Positions 23,398 through 31,190 of a stretch of 64,000 nt of DNA are shown piece after piece. This DNA comes from Spirochaetota bacterium (lineage in GTDB: Bacteria > Spirochaetota > Spirochaetia > Treponematales > Treponemataceae). Position numbers and translations under genes: made by a program. Each line of letters begins with the position of its first letter. Position 1 is the first letter of the stretch. The notes beneath the pieces were generated by a model, which saw only the letters and a list, made by a program, of their open reading frames with translations, was not told the DNA's origin and made no database searches. The DNA is taken from the NCBI GenBank assembly GCA_023438065.1, contig JAEXRH010000011.1, forward strand, positions 124,001 to 188,000. Reading direction: 5' to 3'.

Positions 23398-23829
23398 ATG
23401 AAAGGAAACGCTCTCTTTGCGCTCGCGACGGTCGCGCTCGTCCTCGCGACCTCGTGCGCAAGCGCGCCGAAGAAAGGCGCGAACCTCCCCGAGGCGCTCA
23501 TCCAGGCGAAAACGGCCTGCGACGACTCGCGCGCCAAGGCGATGGAGATCAAGGCCCCGGTAGCCGCCAAGGAAACCTTCGCCGAAGCCGAAGCGGCGTA
23601 CCTGGCCGCGAAGGACCTCGAGACCGCGGCGGACTTCGAGAAGGCAACGGCCGGATACGACGGGGCGAAAGACATCTACGGCAAGGCATATGACGAGGCG
23701 GCCGCGAAGAAGGACTTCGCGCTCAAGGCAATGGATCGGGCGTCGACCGAGCGCAAGGCCTCGGAAGACGCGCTCACCAGGGCGGCCGAGGAGAAGGCCG
23801 CGTCCGGAACCGCGGGAAAGGAGGACTGA
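23398..23829 (+). CDS. Small coiled-coil lipoprotein
   Basis: 143 aa. Lipoprotein signal with lipobox LATSC, lipidated Cys20. The mature part is almost entirely Ala/Glu/Lys/Asp-rich helix with regular YLAAKDLE and FEKATAGYDGAKDIY repeats, so a short helical-repeat or coiled-coil rod is likely. No enzymatic motif. It is one base upstream of the start of the LysM protein gene, which has similar AKAAELADLAS helical repeats, so the two probably work together at the cell wall or in the periplasm. Specific function unknown. Confidence 0.8.
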   Translation: MKGNALFALATVALVLATSCASAPKKGANLPEALIQAKTACDDSRAKAMEIKAPVAAKETFAEAEAAYLAAKDLETAADFEKATAGYDGAKDIYGKAYDEAAAKKDFALKAMDRASTERKASEDALTRAAEEKAASGTAGKED

Positions 23830-23830
23830 C

Positions 23831-24580
23831 ATGAGACGTACACTCACGTGCGCGCTCGTCATGGGCGCGCTTTTCGCCGCGACGGCGGGGGCGCAGAATT
23901 TCCTCGATAACGAGCATCAGAAAGCCGGCCGCGAATTCGAGAAGCAGGCCACGGAGGCGATGGACGCGGGAGATTACGCGAAGGCCGCCGAGCTCGCCGA
24001 CCTCGCGTCGAACGAGTACCGGCTGAGTCGCGAGTTCGCCGAGGCCCAGACCGCGAGGTTCCGGGCGGCGAACGCGATCAACATCGCGCAGCAGACGATC
24101 AACGACGCGTCGAACGGGCCGAAGAGAAAGAGCAACGCGAAGGAGATCGCCGCGGCGACCGCCCTTCTCGCCAATGCGCGAGCGCTCTTCGCCCGGGAGA
24201 ACTGGGTCGACAGTCGCGCCCGGGCCCTCGAGGCGCTTGACCTCGTGAAGGACCTGACGGGCAAGGCACCGGTCACCGCGGACACATCCGGTTCGGGCGA
24301 CAAGGCGGGGGGAAAGACCGTCGTCCTTCCCCGCTATTACAAGGTCGTCAGTCGCGCGAAAAACACCGACTGCTTCTGGCGGATCGCGGGGCTTTCCGCG
24401 GTCTACAACAACCCGGTTCTCTGGCCGAAGCTCTACCGGGCAAACAAGAACAAGCTCCGCGACCCGGAAAACCCGAACCTCATCCATCCCGGAACGGTTC
24501 TCGAGATACCGCCGGTCGCGGGCGAGACCAGGGACGGCACGTACGATCCCGAGCAGAGCTATCCGGCGCTCGATCAGTAA
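23831..24580 (+). CDS. Exported helical protein with C-terminal LysM-like domain
   Basis: 249 aa from the ATG at 23831. A Sec signal of about 22 residues (cleavage near TAGAQN) precedes a helical region (about 25-150) with EKQATEAMDAGDYAKAAELA and later ALEALDLVKD. The C-terminal 70 residues (YYKVVSRAKNTDCFWRIAG, then NNPVLWPKLYRANKNKLRDP and IHPGTVLEIP) have the LysM pattern found in peptidoglycan-binding proteins. It would tether the lipoprotein encoded just upstream, or other envelope parts, to the wall. Transcription ends at a strong terminator. Confidence 0.82.
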   Translation: MRRTLTCALVMGALFAATAGAQNFLDNEHQKAGREFEKQATEAMDAGDYAKAAELADLASNEYRLSREFAEAQTARFRAANAINIAQQTINDASNGPKRKSNAKEIAAATALLANARALFARENWVDSRARALEALDLVKDLTGKAPVTADTSGSGDKAGGKTVVLPRYYKVVSRAKNTDCFWRIAGLSAVYNNPVLWPKLYRANKNKLRDPENPNLIHPGTVLEIPPVAGETRDGTYDPEQSYPALDQ

Positions 24581-24623
24581 CGCGCGAACGGACGAACGCA
24601 ATCGCCCCTTAAAGGGCTGACGA

Positions 24624-24685
24624 CGGGGACTGAAACGGTTCCGGACGCCCACGCGGCCGGGTCCGGCTCAGTCCCCGCTTTTTTT
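24624..24685 (+). terminator. Terminator of the lipoprotein/LysM operon
   Basis: CGGGGACTGA (24624-24633) pairs with TCAGTCCCCG (24668-24677), with additional CCGGAC/GTCCGG pairing inside, then CTTTTTTT (24678-24685). The convergent EamA gene ends inside the stem. Confidence 0.9.
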
Positions 24686-25576
24686 CGCGGAGATATCGCG
24701 GCGGACGGTCATCCAGATTCCCGCGAGGATGAGGGCGACGCCCGCGTACACGGGAAGCCCCACGCGCTCGCCGAGAAAGACGAACGCGATCGCGGTCGCG
24801 AACACGGGCTTGAGAAAGAACACGAGCGAGCCCCGTCCCGCCCCCGCGAGCGCGAGCCCCTTGAAATAGGCGATATAGGCGATTCCCGTCACGAACACCG
24901 AAAGGTACGCGACCCACCCCGCGATCGACGGGTCGAAGCGCGCGATCGGGCGATCCGTGAGCGCGAGAAGCGCGAGAAGAACGAGGCTTCCCGTCGTGAA
25001 CGACCACGCGTTCATCCTGAGGCTCCCGGTCCGCACCGAGATACGCCTCCCGAGCACGGTGTAAAAGCCGAAGAAGGCCGCCGAGAGGACCGCGAGCGCG
25101 GGACCGAGAAGCCCTTCGGGCCCGCTCCCGATCTTCTCGAGCGATATGAGCGCGGTCCCGGCCACCCCGAGCGCGAGCGCCGCGACCTTCCTTCCGTCCA
25201 TGCGCTCCCCGTCGAGGATCGACGCGAAGATCGAGACGAAGATGGGGTTACAGCTGAAAAGGATGGCGGACACCGCGGCGCTCGCGCCCCGCGCGGCCAA
25301 ACTCAAATTGATGAGGCTCATGCTGACGACGACGTTGACGACGCCCGCGAGCGCGCACAGCGCGAAATCGCGCGGGGAAACGCGGAGCTCGCGCTTCCAG
25401 GCGGCAACGGCGAGAAGGATGAGCCCGCCCGCGAGAAACCGGATGAAGTTTACCTGAAAGGGATCGATGCGCCCGACGATGTGCTTGTTGACCGCTTCAT
25501 ACGTGCTGAAAAAGAAAATCGTCGCGAGAAGCCAGGAATACCCGGAACCCGCGCCCTTCTTCGCCTCATTGCCCAT
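24668..25576 (-). CDS. EamA/DMT-family membrane exporter
   Basis: 302 aa, ten hydrophobic segments in two EamA repeats (about 14-140 and 155-290), inner membrane. The first helix is followed by NKHIVGRIDPFQVNFIRFL, and each repeat ends with a glycine-rich helix such as ALALGVAGTALISLEKIG. Members export amino acids, nucleotides or other metabolites; the substrate cannot be read from sequence. GTGGAGG lies before the ATG. Its promoter appears to use the opposite face of the palindrome at 25624-25638 that also serves the neighbouring gene. Confidence 0.88.
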   Translation of the reverse strand: MGNEAKKGAGSGYSWLLATIFFFSTYEAVNKHIVGRIDPFQVNFIRFLAGGLILLAVAAWKRELRVSPRDFALCALAGVVNVVVSMSLINLSLAARGASAAVSAILFSCNPIFVSIFASILDGERMDGRKVAALALGVAGTALISLEKIGSGPEGLLGPALAVLSAAFFGFYTVLGRRISVRTGSLRMNAWSFTTGSLVLLALLALTDRPIARFDPSIAGWVAYLSVFVTGIAYIAYFKGLALAGAGRGSLVFFLKPVFATAIAFVFLGERVGLPVYAGVALILAGIWMTVRRDISAKKSGD

Positions 25577-25623
25577 CGAGAGCCTCCACGGGAGAAAAAC
25601 CGCTTTGGGAATGCCCGAAGCGC

Positions 25624-25638
25624 TGGTATACTATACCA
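25624..25638. promoter_or_regulatory. 15-bp palindrome holding two divergent -10 boxes
   Basis: TGGTATA (25624-25630), C, TATACCA (25632-25638). Rightward -10 TATACT is at 25627-25632 with TTGGGA (25605-25610) 16 bases upstream. Leftward -10 TATAGT is at 25635-25630 with TGGATA (25658-25653) 17 bases upstream. Confidence 0.5.
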
Positions 25639-25657
25639 AAACCGCAAGGAGATATCC

Positions 25658-26209
25658 ATGACCGTCAAACGCGCTTCGAATTTTCTCAACAAGGTAATCC
25701 TCCTCTCGCTTACGCTCGTCGGCGTCTTTCTCGTGCTCGCCGCGATCGAGAGCCTCTTCCATCCCTTCACCCCGTGGATCAACCTCGCGAGGGCCAAAAT
25801 CGCCGAGGCCGAAAAGCTTTTGACCGCGAACTCCCTCATGGGCATCTCCTTCGGGATGATCGCGCTCACCCTCGCGGTGTGTCTCGTCCCCCTCTTCATG
25901 CCCTCGGTGAACAAAAAGCAATACCGCACCAACACGGCGCGCGGCGTCCTTTCCTCGGTCGTGTTTTTCTTCTCGCAGGGGCTCTACGCGTGGGCGGAGG
26001 GATTCGGCAAGCTCCACCTCATCGGGGCGATGCTTCTCGCGATCGCGGTCACGGTCATCATCATCGAGTTCCTCGCCCTCCTCACGCGCGTGGACGAGGA
26101 GCGTTCCCTCAGGACGGACCTCCTGTCCTCCTGCGCGGCGGGTCTCGCCTCCGGTATCGTGATCAAGCTCATCGAGGTGCTCTTTATCCAGATGAAGGCG
26201 CTCGCGTAG
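25658..26209 (+). CDS. Small integral membrane protein of unknown function
   Basis: 183 aa from the ATG at 25658; AAGGAG is six bases upstream, while the longer frame shadows EamA. Four clear membrane helices at roughly 13-33, 65-85, 103-122 and 130-147, with a further hydrophobic segment near the C-terminus (about 160-178). The loop VNKKQYRTNTARGVLSS and an acidic RVDEERSLRTDL stretch are the only hydrophilic parts. I do not recognise a family. It precedes the diguanylate cyclase gene by 59 bases, but that gene has its own promoter. Confidence 0.75.
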   Translation: MTVKRASNFLNKVILLSLTLVGVFLVLAAIESLFHPFTPWINLARAKIAEAEKLLTANSLMGISFGMIALTLAVCLVPLFMPSVNKKQYRTNTARGVLSSVVFFFSQGLYAWAEGFGKLHLIGAMLLAIAVTVIIIEFLALLTRVDEERSLRTDLLSSCAAGLASGIVIKLIEVLFIQMKALA

Positions 26210-26227
26210 GGGCGAGTGACCCGAAGC

Positions 26228-26257
26228 TTGCGCGAAAGGGCAGCTTCGTCCTATACT
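26228..26257 (+). promoter_or_regulatory. Promoter for the diguanylate cyclase gene
   Basis: TTGCGC (26228-26233), 18 bases, TATACT (26252-26257). The ATG at 26269 is only 11 bases after the -10 box, so the leader would be about five bases and carry no ribosome-binding site. Confidence 0.55.
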
Positions 26258-26268
26258 CAAACTATCGT

Positions 26269-28011
26269 ATGCGCGCCAAAAAACCGCTCCGCCTCGCGAC
26301 ACTCTCGCTTATAGCCGCTCTCGTCGCCATAACCTGGGCAACTCAAGCCCGCGAGGTTTTCCGCGCGCTTCAGGCATACTCCGTCGCGAAGGAGACGATC
26401 AGGGTAAACGCCGAGGTTGACGCGCTTCTGCAAGCAGGGCAAAATCTCGCGTTCGAGCGCGGCAGAACCAATCTCCTCCTTCGCGCGCGGGGGACCCCCT
26501 CTCCGGAAAACTGGGCCTTCATCGACGCGCGGCGCGCGGCGGTTTCGAACAACCTCGATCGCATCCTGTCCAATCCGTACATGTACGACCTGCCCCTGTT
26601 CAACCGCATCCGAAGCGAATACTCGGCGCTGACGTCCCTTCGCGCAACGGTGGATTCCGCCCTCTCGCGGGAGCACGCGGAACGCCCGAGCGGTCTCGCG
26701 GCCCGATGGTTATCCGAAACGACGACCCTCATCGGCGATCTCGCCGAGCTTTCCTCGTCGATTTCCCTCATGAGCGATCGGTATTCGGTCTCTTTCAGGG
26801 CGATGAGCAGGCTCAAGATCCTCGCGTTCGACCTCAGAAACGCCCTCGGGATCGAGGCGGCACGGATCGCCGCCGCGGCGCAATCCTCCGTCCCGACGAA
26901 CGACGCCGAGATGAGTCGGCTATACTCCCTCAGGGGAGAGGGAAACGCGATCTGGACCTTGCTCAGACGGGAAAGCGGGATAACCGGCAACGCGGTCGCC
27001 GGGCAGGCGATCGAGACCATCGCGCGCGAGTTCTTCGGAACCTTTCGCCCCGTTCAGGACGAGGCGCTCGGGATACTGATAGCAAGGCGTACCGGCCGCG
27101 CGAGGGAGATCGACGTGGGGCGCTTGACCGCCGCGTCGGTCCCCGCGTTGGACTCGATAGCGCAGGCCCTTTCGGATTTCACCGCGGAGTCGGCCCGGAT
27201 CAGCCAACGGCAACATGACCGCGCGCAAGAAGATTTCGTCCGCGCCGTCCTGTCGGCGACATTCGCGTTCGTGACCGGTTTACTCGCGCTCCTCCTCATC
27301 CGCTTCCGGCTCCTGTCGCCGCTCGACGAGATCGGCTCGGAACTCGGCCGGCTCGCCGGGGGAGACCTCTCGTTACGCGAGCTGCGCCATCATCGGAACG
27401 ACGAGCTCAGCAAGGGCTACGAGGCGATCAAGGAATTCCGCGCGAGCCTCATAAAGCGCAAGGAACTCGAGGACCGGCTTACGGAGCTCAGCAACATCGA
27501 CGGGCTGACGTCCATAGCCAACAGACGGAGGCTGGATTCCACGCTCGCCGAGGAATGGAACCGCGCCGAGCGCGCGGGAACGTCGCTCGCGGTCGTGATG
27601 ATCGACGTCGACTTGTTCAAGAACTTTAACGACCGCTACGGGCATCTTGCAGGCGATGAATGCCTCAAGGCGATAGCCCGGTCGCTCGGGGAGATGGTGC
27701 GCCGTCCCGGAGATCTCGCCGCGCGATTCGGGGGAGAGGAGTTCATGGCGGTCCTGCCGGGATTTGACGTCATTGAAGCCGAGTCATGGGCGAACAGGTT
27801 GCGCGAATCGGTCATCGCCAGGGCCATCGTCCATGAGGATTCCCCCTCGGGATACGTGACCGTAAGCGGAGGCGTCGCGGCCTTGCGGCCTTCCCGGGGC
27901 GGATCATGCGCCGATCTCGTGGAAATGGCGGACAAAGCCCTCTATGCGGCCAAGGAAAGCGGGAGAAACCGCGTCATGACGGCAGTGACGACGGGAGAGG
28001 CCCGGGGTTGA
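26269..28011 (+). CDS. Membrane-bound diguanylate cyclase (GGDEF)
   Basis: 580 aa. TM helix 1 (about 8-25), a helical periplasmic sensor region (26-323), TM helix 2 (about 324-345), a HAMP-like linker (346-400) and a GGDEF domain (405-575). The active site is GGEEF (488-492) and the product-inhibition site RPGD (479-482) lies exactly five residues before it, so the enzyme should make c-di-GMP from two GTP and be feedback-inhibited. The sensor contains ERGRTNLLLRARGTPSPE and is rich in helices, reminiscent of four-helix-bundle sensors. The ligand is unknown. No EAL domain is present. Confidence 0.9.
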   Translation: MRAKKPLRLATLSLIAALVAITWATQAREVFRALQAYSVAKETIRVNAEVDALLQAGQNLAFERGRTNLLLRARGTPSPENWAFIDARRAAVSNNLDRILSNPYMYDLPLFNRIRSEYSALTSLRATVDSALSREHAERPSGLAARWLSETTTLIGDLAELSSSISLMSDRYSVSFRAMSRLKILAFDLRNALGIEAARIAAAAQSSVPTNDAEMSRLYSLRGEGNAIWTLLRRESGITGNAVAGQAIETIAREFFGTFRPVQDEALGILIARRTGRAREIDVGRLTAASVPALDSIAQALSDFTAESARISQRQHDRAQEDFVRAVLSATFAFVTGLLALLLIRFRLLSPLDEIGSELGRLAGGDLSLRELRHHRNDELSKGYEAIKEFRASLIKRKELEDRLTELSNIDGLTSIANRRRLDSTLAEEWNRAERAGTSLAVVMIDVDLFKNFNDRYGHLAGDECLKAIARSLGEMVRRPGDLAARFGGEEFMAVLPGFDVIEAESWANRLRESVIARAIVHEDSPSGYVTVSGGVAALRPSRGGSCADLVEMADKALYAAKESGRNRVMTAVTTGEARG

Positions 28012-28047
28012 ACGGGACGGGAAATCCCGTCATCGAGAATACCAGGA

Positions 28048-28083
28048 CAAAAAAACGGCCCGCGGGCGCGGGCCGTTTTCATT
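28048..28083. terminator. Bidirectional terminator between the cyclase and htpG genes
   Basis: AAAACGGCCCGC (28052-28063) and GCGGGCCGTTTT (28068-28079) form a 12-bp stem with a 4-base loop, flanked by an A run on the left and a T run on the right, so it can stop transcription from both convergent genes. Confidence 0.9.
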
Positions 28084-28103
28084 GCCTGTCGCCTTTCACG
28101 GCG

Positions 28104-30050
28104 TCATTTCGAGAGAAGACGGTTGAGCCGCTTCACGAAATCGGCGGGATCCTTGAGCTCTCCGCCCTCGACGATGAGCGCCTGATCGAGCAGGACCGAG
28201 GACACGTCGGCGACGAAGTCGTCGTCGGCGCTCGCCTGGATCTTCTTCACGAGCGCGTGGGAGCCGTTGATCTCGAGGATCGGCTTTACCTCGGCGAAGC
28301 CGGTCTGCCCCATCGCCTTCATCATGCGCTCCATCTGGAGCGAGGGGTCGTTCTCGTCGACGACGATGCACGAGGGCGAGTCGGAAAGCCGCTTCGAGAG
28401 ACGGACGTCCTTGACGCGCTCGCCGAGGGCCTTCTTGATCCGCTCGACGACGGGCGCGAGCTCCTTCTCGAGCTCCTCGGCCGTTTTCTTCTCTTCCTCG
28501 CTCGCGAGCTCCTCGTCCGAGCCCGCGCGGTTCGCGGCCTTGAGGTCCCATTCCTTGTACTTACCGAGCGACGGGATCACGATGTCGTCGATCTCGTCGT
28601 CCATGATGAGGACCTCGAGCCCCTTCGCGCGGTACGCCTCGAGGTGCGGGCTCTGGCGGAGGGTTTTCTCGTCGCCGCCGGTGATGTAGTAGATCGCCTT
28701 CTGGTCGGCCTTCATGCGGAGCGCGTACTCGGCGAGGCTCGTCCACCTCGAGGCGGGGACGTCCTTCCCCTCCGCGTCCTTCGTCGCGGGGGCCTCCCAG
28801 GTCGTCTTGAACCGGACGAGCTCGGCGAGCTCCTCGCGGTGCGCGTAGTCCCCGTAAAGGCCTTCCTTGAGCGGGCGGTTGTATTCGCCGATGAACTTCT
28901 CGTATTTCGCCCGGTCGGTTTCCGAGAGCTTCTTGAACTCGGCGAGAAGCTTCTTCACCGAGGAGGTCCTGATCGCGGAAAGGATGCGGTTCTGCTGGAG
29001 GATCTCGCGGCTCACGTTGAGCGGGAGATCCTCGCTGTCGATGACGCCGCGCACGAAGCGAAGCCAGGTCGGAAGGAGCTCCTTGTCGTCGTCTGTGATG
29101 AAAACGCGCTTGACGAAAAGCTTGACGCCGGGCTTGTAGTCGGCGTGGAACATGTCGAAGGGCGCCTTCGCGGGAACGAAGAAGAGGGTCGTGTATTCCT
29201 GGGTACCCTCCGCCTTCGTGTGGACGTGAAGGAGGGGATCGTCCGAGTCGTGCGAGAGCGACTTGTAGAAGCTCAGGTAGTCCTCGTCCTTGAGCTCGCC
29301 TTTCGACTTCTGCCAGATGGCGCTCGCGTCGTTGACCTGGTCGCACGCGGGAGTTTCGGACTTCACCTCGCCCTTGTCGCCGTATTCCTTCTTGACGTGG
29401 TGGAGGAAGATCGGGAAGGCGATGTGATCCGAGTAGCGCTTGACGATATCCTCGATCTTCCAGCGCGAGGCGTATTCCTTGTCCTCGTCGTTGAGATACA
29501 TGACCACGCAGGTCCCGTGGCTTCCCTCCTCGACGCCCTCGAGGAGCGGGAACGCGGAGTCGTCGGCCTCGGCGAGATCGTACTCGCCCTTACCGTCGGA
29601 GGTCCACTTCCATACCTTCGCGGTTCCGGCCTTCTTCGAGATTACCTCGATCTTGCCCGCGACCATGAAGGCCGAGTAAAAACCGACGCCGAACTGGCCG
29701 ATGAGGTTCGAGTCCTTCTTCGCGTCCGCGGCGAGCTGCTCGATGAAGGCCTTGGTGCCCGAGCGCGCGATCGTGCCGAGGTTCGCGATGAGGTCCTTGT
29801 CGTCCATGCCGACGCCGGTATCGCGGACGGTGAGGGTCTTCGCCCCCTCGTCGAACGCGATGTCCACGCGCGGCGAAAAGCGGACGCCCTTGTAGGCCTC
29901 GTCGGAGAGCGTGAGGTACTTGAGCTTATCGAGCGCGTCGGAGGCGTTCGACACGATCTCGCGGAGAAATATCTCCTTGTTGGAATAGAGCGAATGGATG
30001 ATGAGGGTCAGAAGCTGGTTGACTTCCGTCTGAAACTGATAGGTTGCCAT
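28104..30050 (-). CDS. htpG: Molecular chaperone HtpG (Hsp90)
   Basis: 648 aa. The N-terminal GHKL ATPase domain has FLREIVSNASDALDKLKYL (core NASDALDK), DTGVGMDDKDL and GQFGVGFYSAFMVAG. The middle domain contains LPLNVSREILQQNR and the C-terminal dimerisation domain ends KRLNRLLSK, without an eukaryotic MEEVD tail. It is an ATP-driven cytosolic chaperone that remodels client proteins with the DnaK system. GGAGAG lies upstream of the ATG. No CIRCE-like heat-shock repeat was seen in the short upstream region. Confidence 0.98.
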   Translation of the reverse strand: MATYQFQTEVNQLLTLIIHSLYSNKEIFLREIVSNASDALDKLKYLTLSDEAYKGVRFSPRVDIAFDEGAKTLTVRDTGVGMDDKDLIANLGTIARSGTKAFIEQLAADAKKDSNLIGQFGVGFYSAFMVAGKIEVISKKAGTAKVWKWTSDGKGEYDLAEADDSAFPLLEGVEEGSHGTCVVMYLNDEDKEYASRWKIEDIVKRYSDHIAFPIFLHHVKKEYGDKGEVKSETPACDQVNDASAIWQKSKGELKDEDYLSFYKSLSHDSDDPLLHVHTKAEGTQEYTTLFFVPAKAPFDMFHADYKPGVKLFVKRVFITDDDKELLPTWLRFVRGVIDSEDLPLNVSREILQQNRILSAIRTSSVKKLLAEFKKLSETDRAKYEKFIGEYNRPLKEGLYGDYAHREELAELVRFKTTWEAPATKDAEGKDVPASRWTSLAEYALRMKADQKAIYYITGGDEKTLRQSPHLEAYRAKGLEVLIMDDEIDDIVIPSLGKYKEWDLKAANRAGSDEELASEEEKKTAEELEKELAPVVERIKKALGERVKDVRLSKRLSDSPSCIVVDENDPSLQMERMMKAMGQTGFAEVKPILEINGSHALVKKIQASADDDFVADVSSVLLDQALIVEGGELKDPADFVKRLNRLLSK

Positions 30051-30158
30051 GGTTCGGTCTCTCCTCGAAACGAATGAAAGGTTTACGGATTATCCACTAA
30101 TGTAGTGAAAAAACCGTCCGGCAGGCAAGCCAAAACCGTGATAAACTTACGGGCACCG

Positions 30159-31190
30159 ATGAAAACAGGAACCGCTTCACGCGTCGCATGTATCCTCTCC
30201 CTGCTTGTCGCGGGCGCCGGGAGCCTATCCGGGCTCGACTCTGGCGACCGCAGGCTATCCCTTTCCGCCGGGGCGGGCATCGCCCTGGGTGACGCCCGCG
30301 AATACGTCTACGCGAACGACAGGAAACTCAGCGAGCTCGTCTGGCCGCTTGAGCCCGCCCGCCTTTTCTCCCTCGCCGTGAGCGTCGCCCCCGGCCCGAA
30401 GATCGCGATCGAGGGAAGCTTCACGTTCGGCCTATCCGCCGACGCGGGCACGCTCACCGACTCGGATTTCGAGAACGTCACCGTCACGGGAAGCGGCGCG
30501 CGAACGAAGTATTCCGAGCACGACGCGAGACTCGCCGAGTACGCCGAGGCAGAGCTTGGACTTGCCCGCCGCTTCGACCTCCCCGTGCGCGGGCCCGGGA
30601 GCGACGAGCGCATCGCCGTCGTCGCGAGGGCCGGCTTCCGTTGCAAACGCCTGTCCTGGGTCGGCACGGACGGATACAGGCAATACGGCGAATGGAACGG
30701 CGTCGAATACGATGAATGGTACGAGGACATGCCGAAGGTCCCGATGACGGGAAAGGTGATCGAGTATCGCCAGACCTGGTTCACGCCGATCGCGGGGCTC
30801 GAGGCGAGGATACCCGTCGGCCCGCGCGCCGCGGTCGCCGCCTCGATAAAGGGATCACCCGCCGTCTGGTGCGAGGCCAGGGATCTCCATGTCCTTACCG
30901 GAAAGGAATATCTTGACCATCTCGCCGGAGGTACGCTCATCGAACCGGCGGTCCTTGTTTCCTGGGAGCCCGCCGAGGGCCTTTCGATCTTCGCGCGGGG
31001 CGCATGGACGCGCGTCGCGGGACTTCGGGGAATAACCGAGGCCAAGGACGTCTCGACGGGAACGGTCGAGACCTACGGTCGCGCGAACGGCGGGGGCGCG
31101 TCCCATGACGCGTGGTCGGTTCTCGTCGGCGTCAGGAAGACGCTCCCGGCGGGGAAATCCTCGCAAGACCGTTCTCTCGAAGCGCCCTGA
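30159..31190 (+). CDS. Omptin-like outer-membrane protease
   Basis: 343 aa from the ATG at 30159, which gives a clean Sec signal (MKTGTASRVACILSLL); an in-frame GTG at 30105 adds 18 residues with no ribosome site. The early part matches the omptin barrel: KLSELVWPLEPARLF, then a strand, then TLTDSDFEN carrying the Asp-x-Asp pair (Asp101, Asp103; Asp83/Asp85 in OmpT). After a long loop, CEARDLHVL carries Asp-x-His (Asp242, His244; Asp210/His212 in OmpT). GKVIEYRQTWFTPIAGLEA matches the strand before the second pair. All four catalytic positions are kept. A surface protease of Asp/His type is predicted. Its end overlaps the convergent radical SAM gene by 59 bases. Confidence 0.8.
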   Translation: MKTGTASRVACILSLLVAGAGSLSGLDSGDRRLSLSAGAGIALGDAREYVYANDRKLSELVWPLEPARLFSLAVSVAPGPKIAIEGSFTFGLSADAGTLTDSDFENVTVTGSGARTKYSEHDARLAEYAEAELGLARRFDLPVRGPGSDERIAVVARAGFRCKRLSWVGTDGYRQYGEWNGVEYDEWYEDMPKVPMTGKVIEYRQTWFTPIAGLEARIPVGPRAAVAASIKGSPAVWCEARDLHVLTGKEYLDHLAGGTLIEPAVLVSWEPAEGLSIFARGAWTRVAGLRGITEAKDVSTGTVETYGRANGGGASHDAWSVLVGVRKTLPAGKSSQDRSLEAP

